64,000 bases of DNA from Bacteroides eggerthii (lineage in GTDB: Bacteria > Bacteroidota > Bacteroidia > Bacteroidales > Bacteroidaceae), in assembly GCF_025146565.1 (NCBI RefSeq), contig NZ_CP102258.1, forward strand, positions 1,458,001 through 1,522,000, in the 5' to 3' direction. The position numbers and the translations under genes are program-made. Under the pieces are notes generated by a model. The model saw only the letters and a list, made by a program, of their open reading frames with translations, was not told where the DNA came from and searched no databases. Below are positions 34,899-43,664 of this stretch, in pieces (the first letter of the stretch is position 1; the number at the start of each line of letters is the position of its first letter).

Positions 34899-35903
34899 GT
34901 GGCAACATCTTTACGACATAATCTGACCTCGGCTTATCTGGACGCCGCGCATAAATTCTCATCGAAGAAAGGGCGCAGGCGCATTGTGGCATATGTGGAA
35001 AGCTATGATGATATAGCATTTTGGCGTACTCTTTTGGCAGAGTTCGAGAATGAAGAACGCTATTTTCAGGTAATGCTTCCTTCCGCCACTTCATTGGCCA
35101 AGGGTAAGAAAATGGTGCTGATGAATACGCTCAACACTACGGAGCTGGGACGCAGTCTGATAGCTTGTGTGGACAGTGATTACGACTTTCTGCTTCAGGG
35201 AGCCACCAACGTATCGCGGAAGATAAACCGCAACCCTTATATTTTCCAGACTTACGGATATGCCATTGAGAACTTCCATTGTTTTGCCGAGAGTCTCCAT
35301 GAAGTATGCGTGCAGGCAACGTTGAACGACCGTTATATTCTTGACTTTCCCGCTTTCCTGAAGCGTTATTCACAAATCGCTTATCCGTTGTTCCTATGGA
35401 ATGTGTGGTTCTACCGGCAGCATGATACGCACACATTTCCCATGTATGACTTCAACAACTATGTCCGTCTTCAGGAAATAAGTCTCCGTCATCCTTATAG
35501 CGCTCTGGACAATATGCAACGTGCGGTATCTGCCAAGCTGTCCGAGATGCGGACCCGTTTCCCGCAACACATAGAGCACGTCGACAAGCTGGGCGAGGAG
35601 CTGCGGAAATTAGGGCTGATTCCTGATAACACCTATCTTTATATGCAGGGACATCACATCATGGACTGCGTGGTCTTGAAATTGCTGATACCCGTTTGCA
35701 CAGTGCTCCGTCGTGAGCGCGAGCAGGAGATAAAACGTTTGGCGGAGCATAACGAGCAGTTTCGCAATGAGCTGACAGGCTATGAGAACAGTCAGGTCAA
35801 TGTGTCCGTTATGTTGAAGAAAAACAGCGGTTACAAGAACCTTTATCTCTATCAGTGGTTGAAAGAAGATATACGGGAGTTTCTCGAACGGGAGCACCTT
35901 TAA
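34899..35903 (+). CDS. DUF4435 (Toprim-like) protein, AriB-like
   Basis: A 334-residue protein with DUF4435 features. An acidic VESYDD is near residue 29, the Toprim-like VDSDYDFLL near 90 and YAIENFHC near 121. A helical C-terminal half follows, with a charged coiled coil (REREQEIKRLAEHNEQFRNE). In PARIS systems the DUF4435 protein AriB is a Toprim nuclease held by the ATPase AriA until a phage anti-restriction protein releases it. The conserved Glu and Asp residues make nuclease activity plausible here, but it is not shown. The start is GTG immediately after the heptad repeats, with an 18-bp gap from the ATPase stop. Confidence 0.8.
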   Translation: MATSLRHNLTSAYLDAAHKFSSKKGRRRIVAYVESYDDIAFWRTLLAEFENEERYFQVMLPSATSLAKGKKMVLMNTLNTTELGRSLIACVDSDYDFLLQGATNVSRKINRNPYIFQTYGYAIENFHCFAESLHEVCVQATLNDRYILDFPAFLKRYSQIAYPLFLWNVWFYRQHDTHTFPMYDFNNYVRLQEISLRHPYSALDNMQRAVSAKLSEMRTRFPQHIEHVDKLGEELRKLGLIPDNTYLYMQGHHIMDCVVLKLLIPVCTVLRREREQEIKRLAEHNEQFRNELTGYENSQVNVSVMLKKNSGYKNLYLYQWLKEDIREFLEREHL

Positions 35904-35951
35904 TCTTTTTATACCTGATATTTTAGTTTTATCTTTTATCCCCTTCTTATC

Positions 35952-37205
35952 ATGGACATATTAAAGAATATCGACGAATTATTGGTTTCCTGGGGAACAG
36001 CCCCTTCCTTGGCTGATATGCTCGACCAGTTTATAGCTTTTGCGCTTGTACTGATCGTTGCTTTTCTGGCAGATGTTCTCTGCCGGAATATCTTGTTGAA
36101 GGTGGTGGCGCACCTGATAAGGAAAACAAAAGCTACATGGGATGATATTGTTTTTGACCGTAAGGTGCTGATTCATCTCAGCCGGATGGTGGCTCCCGTT
36201 ATAATCTATATTTTTATTCCGGTGGCTTTTGCCGAGACGAGTTCTTCCACTTTGGGATTCATCCAGCGTGTTTGCCTCATTTATATTCTCATCACTTTCC
36301 TGAGTTTCATAAACTCATTCATGAAAGCTGTTTATAGCGTGTACAGCGAGAAGGAGCAGCTACGTGACCGGCCGCTGAAGGGAATGTTGCAGACGGTTCA
36401 GGTGATTCTGTGGTTTGTAGGGGCCATCATTGTGGTAAGTATCCTGATTGATAAATCTCCGTTGTCATTGCTGGCCGGTCTGGGCGCTTCTGCCGCTATA
36501 CTGATGTTGGTGTTCAAGGATTCGATTATGGGGTTTGTTTCCGGTGTGCAGTTGTCTGCCAATGACATGTTGAAGGTGGGCGACTGGATTGCAATGCCCA
36601 AATATGGAGCTGACGGTACGGTGATAGAAGTCACGCTGAACACAGTGAAGGTGCGTAACTGGGATAATACCATTACTACAATTCCGCCCTATCTGCTTGT
36701 CAGCGACTCGTTCCAGAATTGGCGGGGGATGCGTGAGAGCGGCGGACGTCGTGTGAAGCGTTCCATTAATATTGATATGAACAGCGTGAAGTTCTGCACG
36801 CCGGAGATGCTGGACAAATATCGGAAGATCCGTTTGCTGAAAGATTATGTGGAGCATACAGAGGCGGTGATAGAGGAGTACAATAAAGAGCATCATATTG
36901 ATAACTCCGTCCTTGTCAACGGCCGCCGTCAAACCAACTTGGGAGTATTCCGGGCTTATCTGACTGCCTATTTGAAGAGCCTTCCCGATGTGAACCAAGA
37001 GCTTGTCTGCATGGTTCGCCAGTTGCAACCCACCGATCATGGTATTCCTATGGAGCTTTATTTCTTCTGTGCTATCAAGGATTGGGTGCCCTACGAGGGT
37101 GTACAGGCCGATGTCTTCGACCATGTACTGGCCATTATTCCAGAGTTCGATTTGCAGGTGTTCCAGTCACCGTCCGGAAGGGATTTCCAAAGGGTGTTGT
37201 CTTGA
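35952..37205 (+). CDS. MscS-family mechanosensitive channel (YbdG-like)
   Basis: A 417-residue inner-membrane channel protein. Five or so hydrophobic segments cover residues 20-200. The pore-lining TM3-like helix and beta-domain entry are LLAGLGASAAILMLVFKDSI followed by VSGVQLSANDMLKVGDWI. The soluble domain contains TVKVRNWDNTITTIPPYLLV. Length and the extended C-terminal domain resemble E. coli YbdG (MscM) more than the small MscS. It would open under membrane tension to relieve osmotic stress. It lies 48 bp after the DUF4435 gene, so transcripts may overlap. Confidence 0.92.
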   Translation: MDILKNIDELLVSWGTAPSLADMLDQFIAFALVLIVAFLADVLCRNILLKVVAHLIRKTKATWDDIVFDRKVLIHLSRMVAPVIIYIFIPVAFAETSSSTLGFIQRVCLIYILITFLSFINSFMKAVYSVYSEKEQLRDRPLKGMLQTVQVILWFVGAIIVVSILIDKSPLSLLAGLGASAAILMLVFKDSIMGFVSGVQLSANDMLKVGDWIAMPKYGADGTVIEVTLNTVKVRNWDNTITTIPPYLLVSDSFQNWRGMRESGGRRVKRSINIDMNSVKFCTPEMLDKYRKIRLLKDYVEHTEAVIEEYNKEHHIDNSVLVNGRRQTNLGVFRAYLTAYLKSLPDVNQELVCMVRQLQPTDHGIPMELYFFCAIKDWVPYEGVQADVFDHVLAIIPEFDLQVFQSPSGRDFQRVLS

Positions 37206-37272
37206 TTTTCTGCGGTGAAGTATCCGGCGGAGACTTCATAGATATAACGGTTTGTGAGAACCGGAAAAGTAA

Positions 37273-37312
37273 GAGGTTGTGTCAGCGTTTTTTTGACACA
37301 ACCTCCTTTTTT
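37273..37312 (+). terminator. Rho-independent terminator after the MscS-family gene
   Basis: GAGGTTGTGTCA (37273-37284) and TGACACAACCTC (37294-37305) form a perfect 12-bp stem followed by CTTTTTT. Confidence 0.9.
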
Positions 37313-37351
37313 AATAAACTCCTAATAAAATATTCAATGAGCAATGTATGC

Positions 37352-38503
37352 TTATTTCACCCAGTTTCCGTTCATCCAGTCACATTCCGCTTTTATGGCG
37401 TCGAAAGAGGCGTATGACAAGGCGGCGTCCACTTTGTTGCCTGTTGCGGCAATGAAATCGGCATTGGTGTAGTCGCCGTCGGTTGTCAGTTCGGCAGAAA
37501 TAGTCATGTTGGCCAGTAGGGAAGTGCCGTTCTTCAAAGCACTGTTGGTCAATGCGCTTTCTATTGCCAGTGGTTGGCCTTTGCCGCATACTTTGGCATT
37601 GTCTATATGGACTTGGGTGCCGCGGCGCAGGCGGATACCCTGTTTGCTTTCACCATTACCTGCAAGGATGAGATTCTTTAGTGTAGGGTGTGATATGGGG
37701 CTGGCTGCATTGTCGTTTTCATTGTTGTCGGCTTCGATGAGGCAGTCGCAGTCGTAGCCCAATGTGGCTTTGGGTTCTTGGTAGGCAACGAGGTCGGTGC
37801 CCTTTCCGTTCCATCCTTCGGTCCAGTCAAAAGAGTCGTCGCTGCAACTCACCACCACCATGTTGCTGACATTTACAGAGCCGCCGAAGAATTCGAAACC
37901 GTCGTCCGAGCCTTTGTAGGCCTGACAGTGGTCTACGATTGTACCGCTGCCCACACCGTAGAACGTGATTCCGTTGGCTTCATGTTCCTCATCGAAAGCA
38001 TAGCCGGTGTATTCTACGCGCACATATTGCAGTTTGCCGGAGTTGTCGGCATCGTCGTTGCCGCCATAAACGGCACCGCCGATTTCGGAACTTCCTTTAC
38101 CTCCTTCGGCATTGGTGTGTGCCTTGCCGCAGATGTGGATACCGCCCCAGGCACCCGGTTCTTCCTTTTCGCTGGTCATGACGATAGGAGCGTTTGCCGT
38201 ACCCATGGCATTGATTTTGGCACCTTGCTTTATCAGGATATAATCCACTATATCGTCGTAGACGGATATAATCTTTACGCCTGCCTCGATGTTCAGTGTG
38301 GCGCCTGCTTCGACGATGTACTCGCCGCTCAGTTTGTACGTGGTGCCCGCTTTCAGGGTTACATCCGAGGTAATCGTTCCTTTTAGGGTTTCCACTTCAC
38401 CGTTGTCGTTTCCGCCGTTGTTGTCGTCATCACTGCAAGAAGTGAGGAAAGACATGCTTGCCACGAGGGCAAGTGATAAAAATTTCCATTTTAAAGATTC
38501 CAT
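37352..38503 (-). CDS. Surface lipoprotein with beta-helix repeats, partner of the TonB receptor
   Basis: A 383-residue lipoprotein. The signal peptide ends in LTSC (Cys23), directly followed by SDDDNNGG, the acidic Bacteroidetes signal for export to the cell surface. The body is rich in Gly, Asn and Asp with short hydrophobic strands (VRVEYTGYAFDEEHEANGI, GTIVDHCQAYKGSDDGFEFF), a pattern typical of right-handed parallel beta-helices. Aspartate clusters (SDDGFEFF, SDDSFDW) could bind calcium. I know no assigned substrate; an old "multidrug transporter" label used for similar proteins has no support here. It follows the receptor gene by 63 bp on the same strand, so the two likely form a capture-and-uptake pair. 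Confidence 0.78.
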   Translation of the reverse strand: MESLKWKFLSLALVASMSFLTSCSDDDNNGGNDNGEVETLKGTITSDVTLKAGTTYKLSGEYIVEAGATLNIEAGVKIISVYDDIVDYILIKQGAKINAMGTANAPIVMTSEKEEPGAWGGIHICGKAHTNAEGGKGSSEIGGAVYGGNDDADNSGKLQYVRVEYTGYAFDEEHEANGITFYGVGSGTIVDHCQAYKGSDDGFEFFGGSVNVSNMVVVSCSDDSFDWTEGWNGKGTDLVAYQEPKATLGYDCDCLIEADNNENDNAASPISHPTLKNLILAGNGESKQGIRLRRGTQVHIDNAKVCGKGQPLAIESALTNSALKNGTSLLANMTISAELTTDGDYTNADFIAATGNKVDAALSYASFDAIKAECDWMNGNWVK

Positions 38504-38566
38504 AATAAATGAATTAAATTAGTGTTATCGTTCGTATAACTTTTTGTTTCTCTCTATATTTTGTTT

Positions 38567-41269
38567 TTACAGTTTGTAGCTGAAACCTATTTCAAGGTTG
38601 GCGCCTTTCTTGTAGCGTTCCACTTCTACCTCCTCTCCGGTAGAGGGTACTTCCTGCTTGAAGATGACGGTACGGTTCAGCAGGTCGTTCACCTGCAGTT
38701 TCAGGCTGAAGTGGCTGTTGATGTCATAGCCGGCGCTGAAGTTCAGTGTATGCAGGGTTTGCTGTTTGATGTCCCCCAGTTTGGATACGCCTACCGCATG
38801 GATACGGCTGCCTTGCAGGTTGTAGAGCAGGGCGAGGTTCAGTTGCCGTTCTTCGCCGAAGCGGGGCGAGTAGGTGAGGTCGGCATTGGCAAGGATAGGG
38901 GATGCACCTTGCAGGGGGCGTTCCTTGTTGGTGTAGGCGCCGCCTTCGGGCAGTTTCACGTTGGTGTACATGTAGCTGATGTTGGCTCCCAGGCGGAGGT
39001 CTTTCATCAGTTGTTTGCGGAACTCCACTTCCATACCGCCTGCCATGCCGTTGTTTGCATTTTGGAAACTGTGTAGCGTGGCTCCGCCTTGCAAGGCTTG
39101 GATACGTTCTATCGGACTGTCTAAGTATTTGAAGTAGGCGGTCAGTGAAATCATGTCTCCGTTCTTGCCGAAGTGTTCATAGCGCAGGTCGAAATTGTAG
39201 TTGTAACCGTTTTGCAATTCGTTATTACCGCGGATTTGCGCCGAGCCGTAGGACTCTTGGTAGAGGAAGGGCGCCATTTCGATGAACGAGGGACGGGTGA
39301 CGGTACGCGAAGCGGAGAAGCGGATGCTGTTGGCATCGTTCACTGTGTATTTCAGATTCAGGGTGGGGAAGAGGTCATTTTTGTCAAGGTTGCGTCGTTC
39401 GGCATACCAGTCGCCGCCGTCGGTGGCATAGTCCACCCATTGCCTGCTGATTTCGTAGCGCACGCCGAGGTTTACTAATAATGATGGTACAGGGTAGAAA
39501 TCAGTCAGCAGATAGCCGGAGTAGATTTCGTTTCCGGCACGATAACTGTCTTTGGGCTGCATCACGCGTTGCACCACTACATTTCCGTCGGCTATGTTCT
39601 CTTGGTTCAGAAATCCGTCGGTGTCGTAAATATCGGTGATGACGGGATCTATTTTGTTGAGGTTATAGTAGAAACGGGTTGCCTTGTAGTCGCGGCTTTT
39701 GTTCTTGTAGTTGACGCCTAACTTCAGGAAGTTGTTTTCGTTCCATTTCCAGCGCATGGCGAGGTTGCCGTTCCATTCTTCCTCGTCCAAGCTGCCGAAG
39801 TAACGCATGGTTTCCTGACGGTTCAGCTTGAAGAGGCTGAGTGCGCCGTTGTCGTTCTTTATGTACATCACTTGGCGTCTGTCGGGTTCTTCACTGCCCG
39901 TCTTGCTGTATGAGCCGCCCCAGGTGAGTTCCCACTGCCCGCGTCCGCCGAAGCTGTGAACCCCGTCCAACTGGTGGTTCTGCAAGGAGTAGATGTGGGT
40001 GATGTTGTTGCTTCCTGTCAGTTCGTGGTCTTCGGCGTCTATACCCTCACGACGTTGGTAGGTGTCGGTGGCGTTGCGTGCATAGAAAAAGGTGTAGCCT
40101 ATGCGGTCGTGGCGGCGCAGGGTGTAGCCTATGTGCCCCAATGCGGCCAGTTTCAGTTCCTGGGCATAGCTATCGTAGGCAAAGTTGTCCTGCACGCTGC
40201 CTGTGGCTTCCAGGGTTTTGTAGAAAGCGTCGTCCATGTTCTGGAAGCTGTTGCCGGCGCTTGCGGATGCCAGTATGCTGAGTGTCTGGTTGCCGATGCC
40301 GATATTTTTGCCGAAACCGAGGTTGCCGCTGAAGTCCGGCAGGGAGGATTTCTTCTTTACGGCAAATGAGGTGTCGAATATATTCCTTGTCTTTACGTAG
40401 TTGTCGAATTCAGACAGGGGCATGTTGAGTGCGGCCTGGTCCACACCGGAGGTTCTGAACAGCGAGCCGTTGCGGTTCATCCGGTAGCTGTCTTTGCCCA
40501 GTGTGTTGAATTTGCCGCCGGTATTGAAACCGATGTTGAAGAAGTCTTCGGTGATATTCTCTTTGGTATTGATGTCGATGTGTGCACCCGAATAGTCGGC
40601 GAAGGCTTCCGCGTTATATACCTTGCTCACTGTGATGTTCTGTACGGTACTCGACGGGAAAAGGTCCAGCGGAATCAGTTTGTTGTCGGGGTTGGGCGAG
40701 GCTATGGGGAGTCCGTTCAGGGTTGTGGTGCTGTAACGGTCGCCCAGTCCGCGCACAATGAGTTGGCCTGCATCGGCAACGGAGATGCCCGTAATCTTCT
40801 TTACTCCTTCTTCCACATTGCCGATGCCTTTGAGGCTCATCTCCTTCGAACCGAGGTTCTCGATGGCGAGGGTTGCTTTCCGGCGTTCCATCTGCAAGGC
40901 GCGTTCGCCCTCAAGGTTCTTTCTGGCCACTACCGACACTTCACCCAAAGCCTGTGCGTCGCTCTCCAGCTCAAAGTTCAGTATGAGGTCGGATTTGCCG
41001 GCTTTTACGTTGTTTATGATGATGTCCTTGTAGCCTACATATTTAATGGCCAATGTATAAGTTCCGTTGTTTACATCCAAGGAGTAGTTACCGTCCACAT
41101 CGGCAACGGTGCCTTGTGTTGTTCCTGCTATCTGTATGGTGGCTCCGGTCAGAGGTTCCCGGGTCTGCTTGTCGGTGACGGTGCCTTTAATGGTGCCTGC
41201 CACGACCGTCATGGCAGAGAGTGTGAGAAATAAAATAAAGAAGAGAACTTTTCCTGAATCTGATTTCAT
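38567..41269 (-). CDS. TonB-dependent outer-membrane receptor with carboxypeptidase-like N-terminal domain
   Basis: About 900 residues. After the signal peptide (VLFFILFLTLSAMTVVA) comes a CarboxypepD_reg-like domain (GTVTDKQTREPLTGATIQIA to about residue 105). A plug domain with GVKKITGISVADAGQLIVRG and GLGDRYSTTTLNGLPI follows, then a 22-strand barrel ending in EIGFSYKL. No SusD partner is adjacent; instead a beta-helix lipoprotein follows, so this is not a classical glycan SusC/D pair. The start at 41269 (MKSDSGKV) is chosen over an upstream Lys/Arg-rich extension that overlaps the -7 region. The substrate is unknown; phosphate, metal or peptide uptake are possible. Confidence 0.87.
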   Translation of the reverse strand: MKSDSGKVLFFILFLTLSAMTVVAGTIKGTVTDKQTREPLTGATIQIAGTTQGTVADVDGNYSLDVNNGTYTLAIKYVGYKDIIINNVKAGKSDLILNFELESDAQALGEVSVVARKNLEGERALQMERRKATLAIENLGSKEMSLKGIGNVEEGVKKITGISVADAGQLIVRGLGDRYSTTTLNGLPIASPNPDNKLIPLDLFPSSTVQNITVSKVYNAEAFADYSGAHIDINTKENITEDFFNIGFNTGGKFNTLGKDSYRMNRNGSLFRTSGVDQAALNMPLSEFDNYVKTRNIFDTSFAVKKKSSLPDFSGNLGFGKNIGIGNQTLSILASASAGNSFQNMDDAFYKTLEATGSVQDNFAYDSYAQELKLAALGHIGYTLRRHDRIGYTFFYARNATDTYQRREGIDAEDHELTGSNNITHIYSLQNHQLDGVHSFGGRGQWELTWGGSYSKTGSEEPDRRQVMYIKNDNGALSLFKLNRQETMRYFGSLDEEEWNGNLAMRWKWNENNFLKLGVNYKNKSRDYKATRFYYNLNKIDPVITDIYDTDGFLNQENIADGNVVVQRVMQPKDSYRAGNEIYSGYLLTDFYPVPSLLVNLGVRYEISRQWVDYATDGGDWYAERRNLDKNDLFPTLNLKYTVNDANSIRFSASRTVTRPSFIEMAPFLYQESYGSAQIRGNNELQNGYNYNFDLRYEHFGKNGDMISLTAYFKYLDSPIERIQALQGGATLHSFQNANNGMAGGMEVEFRKQLMKDLRLGANISYMYTNVKLPEGGAYTNKERPLQGASPILANADLTYSPRFGEERQLNLALLYNLQGSRIHAVGVSKLGDIKQQTLHTLNFSAGYDINSHFSLKLQVNDLLNRTVIFKQEVPSTGEEVEVERYKKGANLEIGFSYKL

Positions 41270-41302
41270 GCTTGTCTTTTTAATGCGTTTCTTAATTCGC
41301 TG

Positions 41303-41381
41303 CAAAGATGAGGAGAGAATGTTACGCGGCTGATACGCGGCGTATACATTACGCTTTCAAAAGTGTTAAGGTTCTGTTACA
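41303..41381 (-). promoter_or_regulatory. Promoter and operator-like sites of the TonB receptor gene
   Basis: On the minus strand CATCTTTG (41303-41310) is one base off TAnnTTTG. Upstream lies a perfect inverted repeat ATACGC-g-GCGTAT (41333-41345). Further up, CTTAACA and TGTAACA (41364-41370 and 41375-41381) are repeated at an 11-bp period. An 11-bp period of TTAACA/CTGTCA-like half-sites is how PHO boxes are built, so control by phosphate limitation is possible but unproven. Confidence 0.4.
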
Positions 41382-41408
41382 CGAATCCTAAAAAGACATT
41401 TAGCCATG

Positions 41409-41459
41409 AAAAAAATGAAGCATAACAACATAGGCTTTGCCTTATGCTGTTATGCTTCA
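41409..41459 (-). terminator. Terminator of the mannonate operon
   Basis: A 17-bp stem with one mismatch (41416-41432 with 41443-41459, TGAAGCATAAC on the left arm) is followed on the minus strand by seven T. It ends the uxuA-SDR transcript before the TonB receptor promoter region. Confidence 0.88.
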
Positions 41460-41481
41460 CAACCTTATTTAAACTTTCTGC

Positions 41482-42297
41482 TTACACGCCGCTGAATGCG
41501 CTGAAGCCGCCGTCAATGGGGAGCAGTGCGCCTGTGACGAAGCTGGCGGCATCGCTGCACAGGAACTGTACGGCGCCGTTCAGCTCGTTGATGTCGCCGA
41601 AACGTTTCATCGGAGTCTTTGCCAATACTTTCTTGCTGCGGTCGGTCAGTGAGCCGTCGGGGTTGATGAGTACGGCGCGGTTCTGGTCGCCGATGAAGAA
41701 ACCGGGAGCAATGGCGTTGACGCGGATGCCGTCTCCATATTTCAGAGCCAGTTCGCTTGCCAGCCATTGGGTGAAGTTGGCAACGGCTGTTTTGGCTGCC
41801 GAGTAACCCGGAACGCGCGTAATGGCGCTGTAAGCAGCCATGGAAGATACGTTGACAATGCATCCTTTACCCTGTTTTGCCATGACCTTGCTGAATACCA
41901 AAGACGGATAAACGGTTCCGTTCATGTTCAGGTTGGTTACTTTCTCCCAGCAGGAGATGTCCATGTCATAGAAGTGCTGGTCGGGAGCCAATGTTGCGCC
42001 CGGCATGTTTCCACCGGCAATGTTGAGCAGGATGTCGATGCGTCCCCACTTTGCCACAATGTCGTCGGCAAGTTTCTCAAGGCTGGCGATGTCCAGCACG
42101 TTACCCACAATGCCGATTACGTCCTCGCCGTATGTCTTCAACTCTTCTACACGCTTGTCCAGCTGTTCCTGACGGATGTCCACTGCCACAACCTTGGCGC
42201 CTTGTTGCATAAAACATTTGGCAATGCTGCCACCCAAAACACCACCTGCACCGGTGATGACTGCCACTTTACCTGCAATACTGAATTGTTCGTTCAT
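41482..42297 (-). CDS. SDR-family oxidoreductase (probable fructuronate/mannonate reductase)
   Basis: A 271-residue short-chain dehydrogenase. The NAD(P)-binding motif ITGAGGVLGGSIA lies near residues 15-27, the family NIAGG motif is in the middle and the catalytic YSAAK follows. The sequence ends in FVTGALLPIDGGFSAFSGV. It lies 29 bp downstream of mannonate dehydratase, so it most probably interconverts D-fructuronate and D-mannonate. E. coli UxuB belongs to a different (long-chain) family, so this would be a non-orthologous replacement. The assignment rests on context. Confidence 0.82.
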   Translation of the reverse strand: MNEQFSIAGKVAVITGAGGVLGGSIAKCFMQQGAKVVAVDIRQEQLDKRVEELKTYGEDVIGIVGNVLDIASLEKLADDIVAKWGRIDILLNIAGGNMPGATLAPDQHFYDMDISCWEKVTNLNMNGTVYPSLVFSKVMAKQGKGCIVNVSSMAAYSAITRVPGYSAAKTAVANFTQWLASELALKYGDGIRVNAIAPGFFIGDQNRAVLINPDGSLTDRSKKVLAKTPMKRFGDINELNGAVQFLCSDAASFVTGALLPIDGGFSAFSGV

Positions 42298-42326
42298 AAT
42301 CTTTTTTCTTTTTTTTATTTAGAGTT

Positions 42327-43499
42327 TTATCCTTTCATTTCATCCTGTACCACTGCCATCATTCCTTCCACCTGTGCCAGTGCCAGCATGCGGCCATGGA
42401 ATGAGTAGCCGGGGTTGTATCCCTTGTTCTCGTCGCCCAGCATCATCCGTCCATGGTCTACGCGCATCGGCAGGGCCGGGTTTTCTTTCTCGAAGATGCG
42501 GATGAGGTCGATGAGATGTCCGCGTCCTGACAGGTGTGAGCTTTCTATGAAGTTTCCGCCCGGCATGGCTGCGGTGCTGCGCAGATGCACGAAGTGGGTG
42601 CGCGATGCAAACTTCCGGGCAAGTTCACGAGTGTCGTTGTGCTCCCCTGCACTGAGCGAGCCGGCACAGAAAGTCAGTCCGTTGTGTGGATTGTCCACCG
42701 CATTCAGGAACCAGGCGATGTCCTCTTCGTTGGTGACGATGCGCGGCAGCCCTAATACTTGGAAAGGAGGATCATCGGGATGTACGCACATGTTCACTCC
42801 GTATTCCTCGCACACCGGCATGATTGCGGCAAGGAAATACCGCATGTTTTCGCGGAGTGCGTCGCGGTCTATGCCTTTGTACAGGGCCAGCAGGTTCTTG
42901 AAGATGTTCACCGGGTTCTTGTCGCCCTCTTTGATGTTGCCGTTGACGAATCCCTGTGTCTTTACGATAATCGTGTCGATGAGGCTTTCCTTCTCGGCTT
43001 CGGTAATGGTTTTGTCCAGTTCCTCCACTTTGGCGAGCTCTTCCGGGGAATAGTCTTTTTCCGCTCCTTCACGTTGGAGGATGCGGAGGTCGAAATAGGC
43101 AAAACGCACCCGGTCGAAGTAGAGCGATGAGGTACCGTCCGCCCATGGATGCTGCAAGTCCGTACGTATCCAGTCGATGACGGGCATGAAGTTGTAGCAT
43201 ACGGTCTTGACGCCGCATTTACCTAGATTGGCGAGACTGACTTTATAGTTTTCTATCAACTTGTCGCGTTCCGGTCCGGCATATTTAATGGCTTCGCATA
43301 CGGGCAGGCTCTCTACAACCGACCAGCGCAGGCCGTAGGACTCAATGTATTGCTTCAAATCATTGATTGCCTCTTCTGTCCATATTTCGCCGTTGGGCAC
43401 ATCGTGCAAGGCGGTAACGATACCTTCCACACCGATTTGCCGCAGCATGTCAAGCGTTATTTTGTCTTTCTTGCCAAACCATCTCCAAGTCTTTTCCAT
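42327..43499 (-). CDS. uxuA: Mannonate dehydratase UxuA
   Basis: A 390-residue metal-dependent dehydratase converting D-mannonate to 2-keto-3-deoxy-gluconate, a step in glucuronate use. Conserved blocks are WRWFGKKDKITLDMLRQIGV at the N-terminus, CVHPDDPPFQVLGLPRIV, LTFCAGSLSAGEHND and a C-terminal MRVDHGRMMLGDENKGYNPG. It is the first gene of a two-gene operon with the SDR enzyme and is divergent from an AraC-type regulator. The repeat-rich region in between probably contains the regulator's binding sites. Confidence 0.94.
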   Translation of the reverse strand: MEKTWRWFGKKDKITLDMLRQIGVEGIVTALHDVPNGEIWTEEAINDLKQYIESYGLRWSVVESLPVCEAIKYAGPERDKLIENYKVSLANLGKCGVKTVCYNFMPVIDWIRTDLQHPWADGTSSLYFDRVRFAYFDLRILQREGAEKDYSPEELAKVEELDKTITEAEKESLIDTIIVKTQGFVNGNIKEGDKNPVNIFKNLLALYKGIDRDALRENMRYFLAAIMPVCEEYGVNMCVHPDDPPFQVLGLPRIVTNEEDIAWFLNAVDNPHNGLTFCAGSLSAGEHNDTRELARKFASRTHFVHLRSTAAMPGGNFIESSHLSGRGHLIDLIRIFEKENPALPMRVDHGRMMLGDENKGYNPGYSFHGRMLALAQVEGMMAVVQDEMKG

Positions 43500-43539
43500 A
43501 CTTCTTTTTGTATTAATGATTTAAAATGATTATTTATTG

Positions 43540-43605
43540 CAAATATAGGCACTAAAACACTTCGCTCATGAATGGATATTTGCAGGATGTTTGCAGATAT
43601 TTGCA
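43540..43605 (-). promoter_or_regulatory. uxuA promoter with three helically phased GATrTTTGCA repeats
   Basis: Minus-strand TATATTTG (43540-43547) is a consensus -7 box, but no TTTG is present at the -33 position, which suggests activator dependence. Directly upstream lie three copies of GATATTTGCA/GATGTTTGCA at 43575, 43586 and 43596, spaced 11 and 10 bp. A fourth copy lies at 43653-43662. The position is right for an activator touching RNA polymerase. Confidence 0.6.
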
Positions 43606-43664
43606 TGTATCGGAAGAAAAATGTTACGGTTGCTTCTACGGGGAGGCGAGCAGATATTTGCACA

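Noticed and set aside
37082..37417. 111-codon plus-strand frame spanning the end of the MscS-family gene and the terminator
   Set aside because: It overlaps the channel gene out of frame and reads through the rho-independent terminator hairpin.
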